Positions 1 through 8,677 of a stretch of 64,000 nucleotides of DNA are shown piece by piece. The position numbers and the translations under genes were made by a program. The stretch is from positions 18,962 to 82,961 of the forward strand of contig JAUVEU010000003.1 in assembly GCA_030594645.1 (NCBI GenBank). Reading direction: 5' to 3'. Within the stretch, counting starts at the first letter, position 1. Every line of letters begins with the position of its first letter. The notes under the pieces were generated by a model. The model saw only the letters and a program-made list of their open reading frames with translations, did not search any database and had not been told where the DNA came from. Source of the stretch: Candidatus Aegiribacteria sp. GTDB lineage: Bacteria > Fermentibacterota > Fermentibacteria > Fermentibacterales > JCC-6.

Positions 1-1
1 T

Positions 2-277
2 GCGGAGGTACTTCCTGTCTGCACCTATCAGCCCCGCCCGGATTATCCGGCAATGGCTGCCCAGGCAGGAGTGGAGGGAACAGTCACTCTGTGGGTATAT
101 GTAGCGGCCAACGGTTCCGTTTCGGATGTGAGACTTTACAACTCAAGCGGGGTTAACTCGCTGGACCAGGCAGCCCTGTCTGCAGCCTGGAATACATCCT
201 GGACACCTGCTCAGAATAACGGTATTCCGGTAGGTGTGTGGACAACGTTTACTGTCAATTTCACTCTTACGGATTAG
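2..277 (+). CDS. TonB C-terminal-domain protein (5' truncated by window edge)
   Basis: The frame is open from base 2 and ends at a TAG at 277, so only the C-terminal part is present. The visible residues (YPAMAAQAGVEGTVTL, then VYVAANGSVSDVRLYNSSG) match the TonB C-terminal fold: a proline-tyrosine entry, the helix before EGTV, and a beta strand followed by an NGSV turn. TonB-type domains carry proton-motive energy from the inner membrane to outer-membrane transporters, but orphan domains of this kind also occur in other periplasmic proteins. The N-terminal anchor is outside the window, so the partner is unknown. Confidence 0.75.
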   Translation, partial: AEVLPVCTYQPRPDYPAMAAQAGVEGTVTLWVYVAANGSVSDVRLYNSSGVNSLDQAALSAAWNTSWTPAQNNGIPVGVWTTFTVNFTLTD

Positions 278-384
278 AGAGTAAAGATGATAATTGTAAT
301 AATAACAGCAATCGCGAAACATACAGAGGGTACCATAGGGGTCCCCTCGTATGGGCGAAATGTGAATTGGAGGTGAAGTAGAGT

Positions 385-2613
385 ATGAGGAACTCCAGGT
401 ACACTCGCGGGTTCCTGGTACTCACGGTGCTTGCAGTGTTTACACTGTCAGGTACCGGCCTTGCCAGGGAAGTGCAGGAAGTATCAATGCCCGACGGTGG
501 CACGACTGACGATCGTCCGCCGGCAGTGTTTGTTCTGCACAATCTGAGCAACGTGTGGAGTGCCTTTGTGAATATTGGTTTGATTGGTGACCCTTGGGCA
601 AACTACCCAAGTATGGAATGGCCGGGCGGAGAGGGCAGCGGCTATCTCTATGCCGGTAATGTCTATACATGTGTTTTCGGCCCTGTCACTCCATTGGCCA
701 GAAATGAAAAATACGCAAGCTGCAGTGAAGTCAACGCCTGGGAACTGGGTCCAAGTGAAGGATTTCCGGTGGAGAAACTCAATCCGGGCCCCATTGCGCT
801 TGAGGAAACTCACTTTGCGTTCGACGACTGGGATCCGGCAAGAAATGAAGATCCCTATGGAATGATGTGTTACGAAGAAAACTACGGCTGGGGAACTCCC
901 GGTTACAACGATTTTATCGTTAATGATTTCGTAGTTACTCACCATTCCGAACATGGTAATCCTGGCGTTGATCTTAACGCATTTGTCTTTGGCATAAAAG
1001 CTGACTGCGATGTCGCAACCGTTGATGTTTCTGAATGCCACCTTGACGATGTCGTCTACTATGATGGTCATGCTATCTGGTGTAATGACCCTGACGCTAC
1101 ATTTGAGTACGTTTTTGACGACGGAACAAACGCAAGCGAACAGGACGATTACATCTACCAGCAGAATCCGGATAACCCTCTTGATTCCGAGGATCCTCAG
1201 AATATCTACTACTACTACAACTACCTCGGTCAGGATGATATTCCTGATAACGATATTGACCAGAACGGTGTCAGCGATCACTTCACGGTTCTTTTCAGGA
1301 CAGTCGGTACTGATACCATCTGGACCGCGAACGAAGCCGGTCTGAATATGTTCAGTAACGGCATGCCTGAGAATCACTGGGAACACACAGTTGGTGACAC
1401 TGTCTTCCACGTAGTTCCCCGCAACATGAGCACCATCTGGGATGGTGACAGTCCGGCTTCAAGCACGGATGACAGCGGAGAACCGAACCTCAGTCCTCCA
1501 TGCAACGGTTATATCACATGGAGACTTCTTGATTTCTGGATCAAGAAGGTTGATGGTACAATCGAACGTCCTATTGATGTTTATGGTTGTCCGATCCCTC
1601 TTGCCCATTCCTGGTGGAACTGGGAGAGCGACCCCGGCTCGGATATAGAGACGTACGATTACATGTGGGGAGCCAACCCTGACGCAAACGGTCAGTACAG
1701 CGCTCCTCTTTACCTGGCCGACTGGGCCGGGAATGAATTCGCTCCTGAGGCTTTCGCGCCTGAAAACCCCGGGCCATTCCCTATCGTTTACAACAACCCG
1801 CTGGCTCTTGACTATCCTGTTTTCGACTACAGATTCCTCATTACCGCAGGACCGGTTAATCTGGCAGACGGTGACAGCCTTCATGTAACTGGCGCATGGG
1901 TCCTTGGGTTGGGGCTTGCTGGCGCACGTGTATCAGCGGATAATCTGCTGGACGCTTACTACCGTGATGGAGGCTGGGGAGTACCCGAGCTTCCGCCTAC
2001 CCCGATTCTGTTCTACGAAGCCGGTAATGGTCAGGTGCAGCTCGAATGGGGCGCAAACGCTGAGTCTTACCCGGATCTTGGTGGATATAACATTTATAGA
2101 GGAACCTTTGAACCGGCCGGCTGGGTACTTGTCGAATCACTTGACCCAGGTATTTTCTCATACACCGATACCGGTGTAACAAACGGGTTCCCCTACTTCT
2201 ACATAGTCTGCGCATTCGACCAGGAAACAGGTGTGGAAAGCACCAAGTCGAACTACAAGCAGACTATTGAAGGGACACCTCTTCCAGTGACACCGGTAAT
2301 GGCCGCTGATGCCAACTGGAAAGAAAATGTGCAGGTAGTGCCGAATCCTTACAGAGGTTCAGCAGCATGGGAGCAGACTTATCTGGATAAGATAGCTTTC
2401 ACGCATTTGCCTGCCATGTGTAACATTCATATTTACACAATTGCCGGTGACCACGTGATCACCCTTGAACATCGCAGCTGGAGTGGAAACGAAGGCACGG
2501 AGTTCTGGGATCTGCTCAGCAGAAATGATCAGGAAGTCACATCCGGTCTATACATTTTCCGTGTTGAGACCGGGGACGACTTTGTAATCGGCAAATTTGC
2601 CATCATTAAGTAG
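385..2613 (+). CDS. Secreted protein with FN3-like and FlgD-like/T9SS-type C-terminal domains
   Basis: This 742-residue protein begins with a signal peptide (about residues 1-26, ending GTGLA). A long aromatic, Asp/Asn-rich region follows that I do not recognise. Residues about 536-640 look like a fibronectin type III module (VQLEWGAN, then YNIYRG and YFYIVCAFD). Residues about 647-742 are a FlgD-Ig-like or type IX sorting-type domain (VPNPYRG, then IYTIAG, SGLYIFRVE and a basic end). Such domains attach or sort proteins at the surface in FCB-type bacteria. A GGAGG lies 11 bases before the ATG. The PorV-like gene follows 13 bases after the stop, which suggests co-transcription. Confidence 0.8.
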   Translation: MRNSRYTRGFLVLTVLAVFTLSGTGLAREVQEVSMPDGGTTDDRPPAVFVLHNLSNVWSAFVNIGLIGDPWANYPSMEWPGGEGSGYLYAGNVYTCVFGPVTPLARNEKYASCSEVNAWELGPSEGFPVEKLNPGPIALEETHFAFDDWDPARNEDPYGMMCYEENYGWGTPGYNDFIVNDFVVTHHSEHGNPGVDLNAFVFGIKADCDVATVDVSECHLDDVVYYDGHAIWCNDPDATFEYVFDDGTNASEQDDYIYQQNPDNPLDSEDPQNIYYYYNYLGQDDIPDNDIDQNGVSDHFTVLFRTVGTDTIWTANEAGLNMFSNGMPENHWEHTVGDTVFHVVPRNMSTIWDGDSPASSTDDSGEPNLSPPCNGYITWRLLDFWIKKVDGTIERPIDVYGCPIPLAHSWWNWESDPGSDIETYDYMWGANPDANGQYSAPLYLADWAGNEFAPEAFAPENPGPFPIVYNNPLALDYPVFDYRFLITAGPVNLADGDSLHVTGAWVLGLGLAGARVSADNLLDAYYRDGGWGVPELPPTPILFYEAGNGQVQLEWGANAESYPDLGGYNIYRGTFEPAGWVLVESLDPGIFSYTDTGVTNGFPYFYIVCAFDQETGVESTKSNYKQTIEGTPLPVTPVMAADANWKENVQVVPNPYRGSAAWEQTYLDKIAFTHLPAMCNIHIYTIAGDHVITLEHRSWSGNEGTEFWDLLSRNDQEVTSGLYIFRVETGDDFVIGKFAIIK

Positions 2614-2626
2614 GAGAGGAGTGACC

Positions 2627-3610
2627 ATGAAGTATACAGGTATAATCCTGACCGTAGCGGTCGCCGTTTTCCTGCTGTTCCCGACATTTGCCGAGGCAAC
2701 ATCCTTTGCCAAGGTCGGGACTGCCGGCGCTCAGTTCCTGAAACTTGGACTGGGTGCTCGCGGAACTGCGATGGGTGGAGCGTTCGTTGCTACCGCTGAT
2801 GATCCAAGTGCAGCATTCTGGAATCCGGCCTGCCTTGTAAGGGTGCCCGGAACGCAGGTGCAGTTCACAGGTACGCAGTGGTTTGGAGATATTCTTTACG
2901 GTGGTGCTGTTGTGTCAAAAGAGTTCAGCGGAATAGGAACTTTCGCTGTTCAGTTTGCGATGCTGCAGTCCGGTGATATGGACGTGACCACCGTTGAACA
3001 ACCCGAAGGAACGGGAGAGACTTTTTCATGCAATGACATGGTAGCAGGTCTTTCTTTCTCCAGAATGCTTACTGACAGGTTCAGCGCGGGTCTTACCGTG
3101 AAGTATGTCAGAGAGCAGTGGGATGATGTCTCTGCAGGTGGAATTGCTGTTGATATTGGTACTCTTTACGATACGGGTTTCAAAACCCTTCGTATTGGAA
3201 TGTCCATACAGCACTTCGGCGGCGAGCTTACTCCTGATGGGGAGTACACCACGTGGAACAGCGGAGATGATTCTCTGGAAGTATACGATTCTTACTCAAT
3301 GCCAATGACTTTCAGGCTTGGAATGGCGATGGATATCATCAACAGAGGATCACACTTCCTCACAGTAGAAGTTGATGGAATTCATCCCAGTGACAATGTT
3401 GAACAGCTTGGAATAGGCGCAGAGTACTGGTACAATAATATGTTCGCCCTTCGCGGCGGATATCGTATTAACACGGATGAAGAAGGTCTTACAGCTGGAG
3501 CGGGATTTAACATCCCTGTTGGCAGTAATACTATTTTCCTCGATTACGCCTATGCGGATTGGAACAGACTGGAAATGGTTCATAGAGCCAGCCTGGGGTT
3601 CGCATTTTAG
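2627..3610 (+). CDS. PorV/PorQ-family outer-membrane beta-barrel protein
   Basis: A 327-residue protein with a signal peptide (MKYTGIILTV to about residue 23). The mature N-terminus carries the family hallmark: FLKLGLGARGTAMGGAFVA, then DDPSAAFWNPA. The rest alternates short strands and ends in a C-terminal Phe, as an outer-membrane barrel does. PorV is the shuttle protein of the type IX secretion system in Bacteroidetes, and related barrels occur across FCB phyla without full T9SS loci. I chose the ATG at 2627 over an in-frame start 30 bases upstream because the signal peptide begins there and GGAGAGGAG precedes it. It sits directly behind a sorting-domain protein. Confidence 0.85.
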   Translation: MKYTGIILTVAVAVFLLFPTFAEATSFAKVGTAGAQFLKLGLGARGTAMGGAFVATADDPSAAFWNPACLVRVPGTQVQFTGTQWFGDILYGGAVVSKEFSGIGTFAVQFAMLQSGDMDVTTVEQPEGTGETFSCNDMVAGLSFSRMLTDRFSAGLTVKYVREQWDDVSAGGIAVDIGTLYDTGFKTLRIGMSIQHFGGELTPDGEYTTWNSGDDSLEVYDSYSMPMTFRLGMAMDIINRGSHFLTVEVDGIHPSDNVEQLGIGAEYWYNNMFALRGGYRINTDEEGLTAGAGFNIPVGSNTIFLDYAYADWNRLEMVHRASLGFAF

Positions 3611-3626
3611 CTGATTAAGTAACCCG

Positions 3627-3653
3627 CGGGGCAGGTAACGTATCCCTGCCCCG
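3627..3653 (+). terminator. Strong hairpin after porV-like gene
   Basis: A perfect 9-bp stem (CGGGGCAGG with CCTGCCCCG) closes a 9-base loop, 16 bases after the PorV-like stop. No T-run follows, so it may be an mRNA-stabilising or attenuating hairpin, not a full intrinsic terminator. Confidence 0.4.
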
Positions 3654-3671
3654 GTCGGTCGAAAGGAATGA

Positions 3672-4817
3672 ATGACACTTCTAGCACTGGTACTTTCGGT
3701 ACTCACCGGTTTCCAGGTAACCTGGAATGCTGAACCTGCCCGTGAGCAGGGTGTTGGAGCAGTACACATAACTGTACGCCTTGATGAAGAGGATCTGCTC
3801 TTTGTGATGGAAGATGGATCGGAGGCTGCTTCATGGGAAGTAGCCGCGATTGTTGATGGTGAGTTATCCGAAAGAAACAGTGGATCAGTATTCAAGAGCG
3901 AATTACCGGTAATCGAGACTCTTTCGATTCTGAATTTACCAACAGGCAGTCATATACTGACAGTTATTATGAGGGATCTTGAAACAGGCAGGAGCTGTTC
4001 AAGGGAGGAAGAAATAGAAATTTCTCTGATTGACAGCACCTTCTGGTCTTCAGGCGGCCTTCAAATACTCGAGGGCCTGACACAGAGAGCTTCCGGTTCA
4101 ACCGAAGTTATCTGGAATGTATACACTCCCTCACAACAACCTGACTCCATTAACGCTGCGTATGTCCTGAGGGACGTATACGGCGTTACCATGAGAGAGG
4201 GATGGATGAATATGACCGCTTCTGGAAGTAGTTTTGAATACACAGCATATATCGATATCAATAATCTCGACGCAGGCGAGTACGAAATACTTGCTGTTGT
4301 CGTGTGCGGTGATACGATTGTTGCTGCTTCCAGAAAGAGACTTGATCTGCTTCAATCCTGGGATGTCTGGGGAAAAGACCCTGATCTGACCAGAAGATTG
4401 ATCAGACCAATCGCAAGTTCAACAGAACTGAGTTCTCTCGCCAATGCGGAAGGACCATCCAGCCGAAACGCTGTGATGTCAGAATTCTGGCACAGGAGGG
4501 ATATCTCACCGGGAACCGTTCGGAATGAATATCTGGAGGAGTATCTTGCAAGGCTTGATTTTGTAGAGGATAACTTCTCTGTTCTCAATACAATGGGCAT
4601 CAATACTGACCAGGGGAGAGTATATATTCTCCTGGGTGAACCGGACATTAATGAGAACAGACCGCTGGAAAACAGCACTCTTCCCAGTCAAACCTGGACA
4701 TATTTTACTCCACCTCTGGAAGTAAGTTTCATTGATTATTATGGATGCGGAGAGTTCGAACTTTATACGGAATGGGAGGAGGTCAGGAATGCTTGGGAAA
4801 AGCATAGGATTTTCTAG
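3672..4817 (+). CDS. GWxTD-domain protein, first of a tandem pair
   Basis: A 381-residue protein with a short signal-like N-terminus (MTLLALVLSVLTGFQ). The central part is beta-rich. The C-terminal third resembles the GWxTD domain: a helical stretch (YLARLDFVEDNF), then MGINTDQGRVYILLGEPD at about residues 308-325, then WTYF. The Trp that names the motif is Ile here (G309-I-N-T-D313). GWxTD domains occur in secreted proteins of FCB-type lineages and their function is unknown. The next gene starts inside its 3' end and encodes a second GWxTD protein, so the pair is probably translationally coupled. Confidence 0.7.
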   Translation: MTLLALVLSVLTGFQVTWNAEPAREQGVGAVHITVRLDEEDLLFVMEDGSEAASWEVAAIVDGELSERNSGSVFKSELPVIETLSILNLPTGSHILTVIMRDLETGRSCSREEEIEISLIDSTFWSSGGLQILEGLTQRASGSTEVIWNVYTPSQQPDSINAAYVLRDVYGVTMREGWMNMTASGSSFEYTAYIDINNLDAGEYEILAVVVCGDTIVAASRKRLDLLQSWDVWGKDPDLTRRLIRPIASSTELSSLANAEGPSSRNAVMSEFWHRRDISPGTVRNEYLEEYLARLDFVEDNFSVLNTMGINTDQGRVYILLGEPDINENRPLENSTLPSQTWTYFTPPLEVSFIDYYGCGEFELYTEWEEVRNAWEKHRIF

Positions 4818-6120
4818 AACTGTTGCGTTTCTAGCGATCTGCGGAATCGCTGGTGGTTCGAATCTTGCATCGCTCAGCCAGGGCGATATCCGTTTTGGAA
4901 TTGATACAGCGCTTTTCGATTACACAGGAACCGGTTCTCTCGGTTTGGAGATCTATCAGCAGCTGTATCTGGAGCAGTTTTCCATGGACCAGGATTCGAT
5001 AGCAGTGTTTTCCACGCTTATTGTACTGACGTCCGGAAATGGAGATACTGTTGCGGTTGACCAGTGGAACTCTGAGACTATATGGGCTCAGAACAGGTCG
5101 ATCGTCAACTGTACTGTTCTTTCTGTTACACCAGGAGAGTACGTTCTGAATGTGGTTGTAACGGATATCGGAAACGGAAGAGAGGGACAACTGTCCCGTA
5201 GCGTTGAGATTGAATCTCCCGAAATCCTCAGCGAGATTGAACTCGCTAAAGCTGTTGTTCCGGCTCAGGAGGAATCACATAACCCTCTAAGAAAGGGTAA
5301 TCTGATACTATATCCTGCAGCGAGTGGAAGTTTTACACTTCCGGGAGAGCATACGCTTTACTACTACATAGAGATATATGACGCGGGCGGCTGCACTCTG
5401 AGTATGCAGAGCCGGCTGCAGACTTCTGCCGGAGAGATCATATTCGCTCGGCCCTGGGTACCACTCGCGGTGCCCGACGGCGCGGATGTGATCAGCCTGG
5501 TGGATAGTCTCGACTTGCGTGTCATACATAACTCTGGTCTGCATAGAGTGGTTCTGGCAACTGTCATTCAGGGCGATACCCTTGAAGTAGAAAAACTTCT
5601 GATGGTAGGAAGAGAGGCGGAATACATTTCCGAATCCGGCGGGGAATCGCCGGAGGAAGTTATTGAACTGCCTTATCCCGAACATTTCAGGCTTATTCTA
5701 TCTAACAGGGAGCTTGATATTTACGACAACCTCGATGAAGATGCCGCTGTCAGATTCTACTCTGCCTACTGGCAGGGTCGTACCGAGCAGCGTCAGCAGT
5801 TCGAAACCCGATGCAGTGAGAGTGAGAGATACTCCGGCGTTTTAAGAGATGGCTGGAAAACCGACCGGGGAAGAGTATACATTATCTATGGTCCCCCAGA
5901 TGAAATTGAAACTGCTCTCCTCCAGGGAGACCTGGTCCCCCATGAGATCTGGTACTACTACGAAAGCATGAGTGAAAAATTCATTTTTGCCGACAGAAGG
6001 GGAATTGGAGAATACGAACAGGTATTCTCCACAATTGAAGGAGAACTCAGTTATTCGAACTGGGAGCAAATGATGTCACCTGTCAGTAGTACAACAGGTG
6101 ATAGCTCCTCGCAGGAATGA
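4789..6120 (+). CDS. GWxTD-domain protein, second of a tandem pair
   Basis: A 443-residue protein that overlaps the previous gene by 29 bases. I place the start at the ATG at 4789, not an in-frame ATG at 4732, because GGGAGGAGGTCAGGA lies just before it and a signal peptide (LGKSIGFSRTVAFLAICG) begins there. The N-terminal two thirds are beta-rich. The C-terminal domain holds the canonical motif G355-W-K-T-D359 followed by RGRVYIIYGPPDEIE and WYYYES. The product is probably exported. Its role is not known, but the operon context with PorV-like and sorting-domain proteins points to the outer envelope. Confidence 0.75.
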   Translation: MLGKSIGFSRTVAFLAICGIAGGSNLASLSQGDIRFGIDTALFDYTGTGSLGLEIYQQLYLEQFSMDQDSIAVFSTLIVLTSGNGDTVAVDQWNSETIWAQNRSIVNCTVLSVTPGEYVLNVVVTDIGNGREGQLSRSVEIESPEILSEIELAKAVVPAQEESHNPLRKGNLILYPAASGSFTLPGEHTLYYYIEIYDAGGCTLSMQSRLQTSAGEIIFARPWVPLAVPDGADVISLVDSLDLRVIHNSGLHRVVLATVIQGDTLEVEKLLMVGREAEYISESGGESPEEVIELPYPEHFRLILSNRELDIYDNLDEDAAVRFYSAYWQGRTEQRQQFETRCSESERYSGVLRDGWKTDRGRVYIIYGPPDEIETALLQGDLVPHEIWYYYESMSEKFIFADRRGIGEYEQVFSTIEGELSYSNWEQMMSPVSSTTGDSSSQE

Positions 6121-6219
6121 AAGGTGAAGGAAAATAATGCCTGAAAGCATAGAATATTGTGAAAAGGCATACGAATTTGTTGATGCGGTTTGCATACCGC
6201 TTAAAGTAGGAGGTCGAAT

Positions 6220-8664
6220 ATGATATTTTTTGCGGGATCGCGCAGGATTGGCTTGCTTGCCGTCCTGACGGCGCTCCTGTTACCGGCCCTTGGAGTTGGT
6301 TTGGCAAGTGCTGACATGAGTGTCGGGGATACAGTGATTCTCAAAGTTCCCGATCTGTCAGAGTTCGCTGGTGACATTGAGGAACATCAGTTTACTTGTC
6401 GGGCCGTTACGGAGCACGCCTACTGGCTGGTGCAGGACACAGTAACGGTTAAGGAAGGTTCAGGACCTGGATCTTACGGTAATCCTGTATGGGATACCTT
6501 GATGACCCAGGCTGAACTGGATATATTGACCGCTGATTTCGAAGGAAACGATGCCGATGTCTACGGAACTGTCACAGAGTATCTCGGGCCTGTCCCGGAT
6601 ACAGATGAGGATCCAAGGATCTGGATTGTATTTGCCACAATGGCTGATTTTTACAATACAAGTCCAGCCGATAGACAGATAATGGTGTATGTAAATCCTC
6701 TGGATGTTGATGGAAGCGAACTTTTCAACAATCACGACATCATCTACATCAATGTGCATTCATACACTGCAACGGAAACATTTCTTAACGATATCGCCAA
6801 GGATGCCAGGAAGTATAACATACCTACCGGTCTTGGCGAGCTTCTCAGAACGGCAGTCCTGCCTACGGAAGACCCCTGGATCACAAGAGGACTGGGCGCG
6901 GTAAGCCAGTACCTGTGCTACGGTCTTACAAGCACCTTCAGCGGCTCCACCGCTGGTCCAGGTCTGCTTTTCGACATAGGGAAGTTCAAGGCATCTGCTG
7001 ATCTTGAACTTACATACTGGAAGGCCGGAGGACACCTGAAGGATTACGCAAGAGCCAGGGGTATGGAATTCCTCTGGATGATGTATCTGTCTCAGCGGAT
7101 TGATGACACCGTCTTCAACTCCATTGCTCAATCCGACGTGACTTCCATGCTTAACGTAGCAAGAGCGATAGACTCATCAGTTCCGGACAGTCTTGCCATC
7201 CAGACCAACGTTGTGCCTATCTACAACGACTGGCTTATCTGCAACCTTGTCAATGATCTGAAAGATGAGTCATTCGCCGACGGGATATATACGTATGATA
7301 TAATCCCCGACAGTATTGATTTCGGTGTCATAGGACAGTCAGCTTCATTTGTAAAACGGTTCGCGTTAGGTTATCCGCTGGATGTATGGATAGCTAATGA
7401 AGCCGGTGGAATGGCGGCTCCGATCTGGGCCGCGCAATACGTTCAGTTTACCGGTGATTACGCCGATTACCCGACCGTGTACTTCAACGGCATGTATGCG
7501 GATGCCGGTGGATCCGGTTCACTGCTTGACGGAAAATGGACTGGATATGCTGTAGTAGTCAATGCTGACACAACCGCGATTCTTTCCGTTAACGCCGTTA
7601 CCATGGACGATCTTTACATCGGCTCATTCGAGCTTACAGGTGGTATGACCTTTCTGGTCACTACGAACAACAACGAGGGAGGACAGTCCGATCTCAGATT
7701 CGTTCTCTCGCAGGATGCGGATGAACCGGAAGTTCTTATTTCCGCCCATCAGAATACCGTTAACGATCAGTATATCACTATATATACTACTCTTTACGAC
7801 AGTATTCCGGAAGGATTTGACTGGTACGGACCGATCTTCAACGCGTCGACTGCTGACAGTACAGGTCTGATCAATATGTCATCCTTTTATGAAACTCTCT
7901 GGTCCCACAGGTTCACCGCGTGGGATACAGGAACATACACTCTGCATATCGCAGGTTATGACAGTACAGGGTTCTACGAAGAAAGCAGCATTGGTGTAAC
8001 TGTTGATTATGTAACATCAGGCGGCTTGTCGATCAGCGTTAATGATATACATCTGAACGTCGCTGCTGGAGCTGAGGCTCCCGGTACGATGGTCAGTATG
8101 TGTGAATCAAGCATGCTTGGTCTTGCCGTAGAAACACAGACTTCCCTTGAAGCTGTTCGCGGTCAGTTGAACGGCATTCTTGCAGGGCCTGTAAGCATTC
8201 CATCTGTTAATGCAGTGATTTCTTTCCCTGCTGAAAATTCCGAAGGTGCTGTATATCGCTACACCGCCGACGGATGGAACAGAATGGAAAGCTGGTTCCA
8301 GAACGGCAGAATGAGTGCAACTGTCTCCGATGGTGGAAATTACGCCTTTGGCTCGACTCCCGGTGTATCATCGCCGGAAATTCCTGCCGATTTCCGCTTC
8401 GGCGGTACATATCCCAACCCGTTCAGCGCTGAAGCTGCAATCAGTTTCTCGCTGCCGTCAACGGGACATGTAAATGTAACAATCTACGACATGACAGGTA
8501 GAGCCATCAGAACTCTTTCCGATACGGATATGATGGCAGCTGAACATAGTCTTATCTGGGATGGTCTTGATGAAACAGGCCATGCGGTCGGTGCAGGAGT
8601 ATACTTCTGCAGACTGCAGGCATGTGGAGAGACAGTTACCCAGAAGATGCTTCGGATAGAGTAG
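6220..8664 (+). CDS. Secreted protein with degenerate M30-like metallopeptidase region and FlgD-like C-terminal domain
   Basis: An 814-residue protein with a signal peptide ending near residue 31 (GVGLASA). Residues about 35-300 resemble the M30/hyicolysin-like secreted metallopeptidase region of related lineages: a VGDTV start, the CRAVTEHAYW strand, and DEDPRIWIVFA. The zinc-binding HExxH is absent; the expected place reads FLNDIAKDARKYNI. A beta-rich middle follows, and about residues 720-814 form a FlgD-Ig-like or T9SS-type domain (YPNPFSAEAAISFSLP, then IYDMTGR, GAGVYFCRL and KMLRIE). It is probably a surface protein without protease activity. AGGAGG lies before the ATG, after a small GCGGT/ACCGC hairpin at 6185-6200. 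Confidence 0.7.
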   Translation: MIFFAGSRRIGLLAVLTALLLPALGVGLASADMSVGDTVILKVPDLSEFAGDIEEHQFTCRAVTEHAYWLVQDTVTVKEGSGPGSYGNPVWDTLMTQAELDILTADFEGNDADVYGTVTEYLGPVPDTDEDPRIWIVFATMADFYNTSPADRQIMVYVNPLDVDGSELFNNHDIIYINVHSYTATETFLNDIAKDARKYNIPTGLGELLRTAVLPTEDPWITRGLGAVSQYLCYGLTSTFSGSTAGPGLLFDIGKFKASADLELTYWKAGGHLKDYARARGMEFLWMMYLSQRIDDTVFNSIAQSDVTSMLNVARAIDSSVPDSLAIQTNVVPIYNDWLICNLVNDLKDESFADGIYTYDIIPDSIDFGVIGQSASFVKRFALGYPLDVWIANEAGGMAAPIWAAQYVQFTGDYADYPTVYFNGMYADAGGSGSLLDGKWTGYAVVVNADTTAILSVNAVTMDDLYIGSFELTGGMTFLVTTNNNEGGQSDLRFVLSQDADEPEVLISAHQNTVNDQYITIYTTLYDSIPEGFDWYGPIFNASTADSTGLINMSSFYETLWSHRFTAWDTGTYTLHIAGYDSTGFYEESSIGVTVDYVTSGGLSISVNDIHLNVAAGAEAPGTMVSMCESSMLGLAVETQTSLEAVRGQLNGILAGPVSIPSVNAVISFPAENSEGAVYRYTADGWNRMESWFQNGRMSATVSDGGNYAFGSTPGVSSPEIPADFRFGGTYPNPFSAEAAISFSLPSTGHVNVTIYDMTGRAIRTLSDTDMMAAEHSLIWDGLDETGHAVGAGVYFCRLQACGETVTQKMLRIE

Positions 8665-8677
8665 GAAGGAGGGAGAA

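Noticed and set aside
484..1410. A 308-residue minus-strand frame
   Set aside because: It lies fully inside the secreted-protein gene on the other strand, is very rich in Ile and Val without domain features, and has no context.
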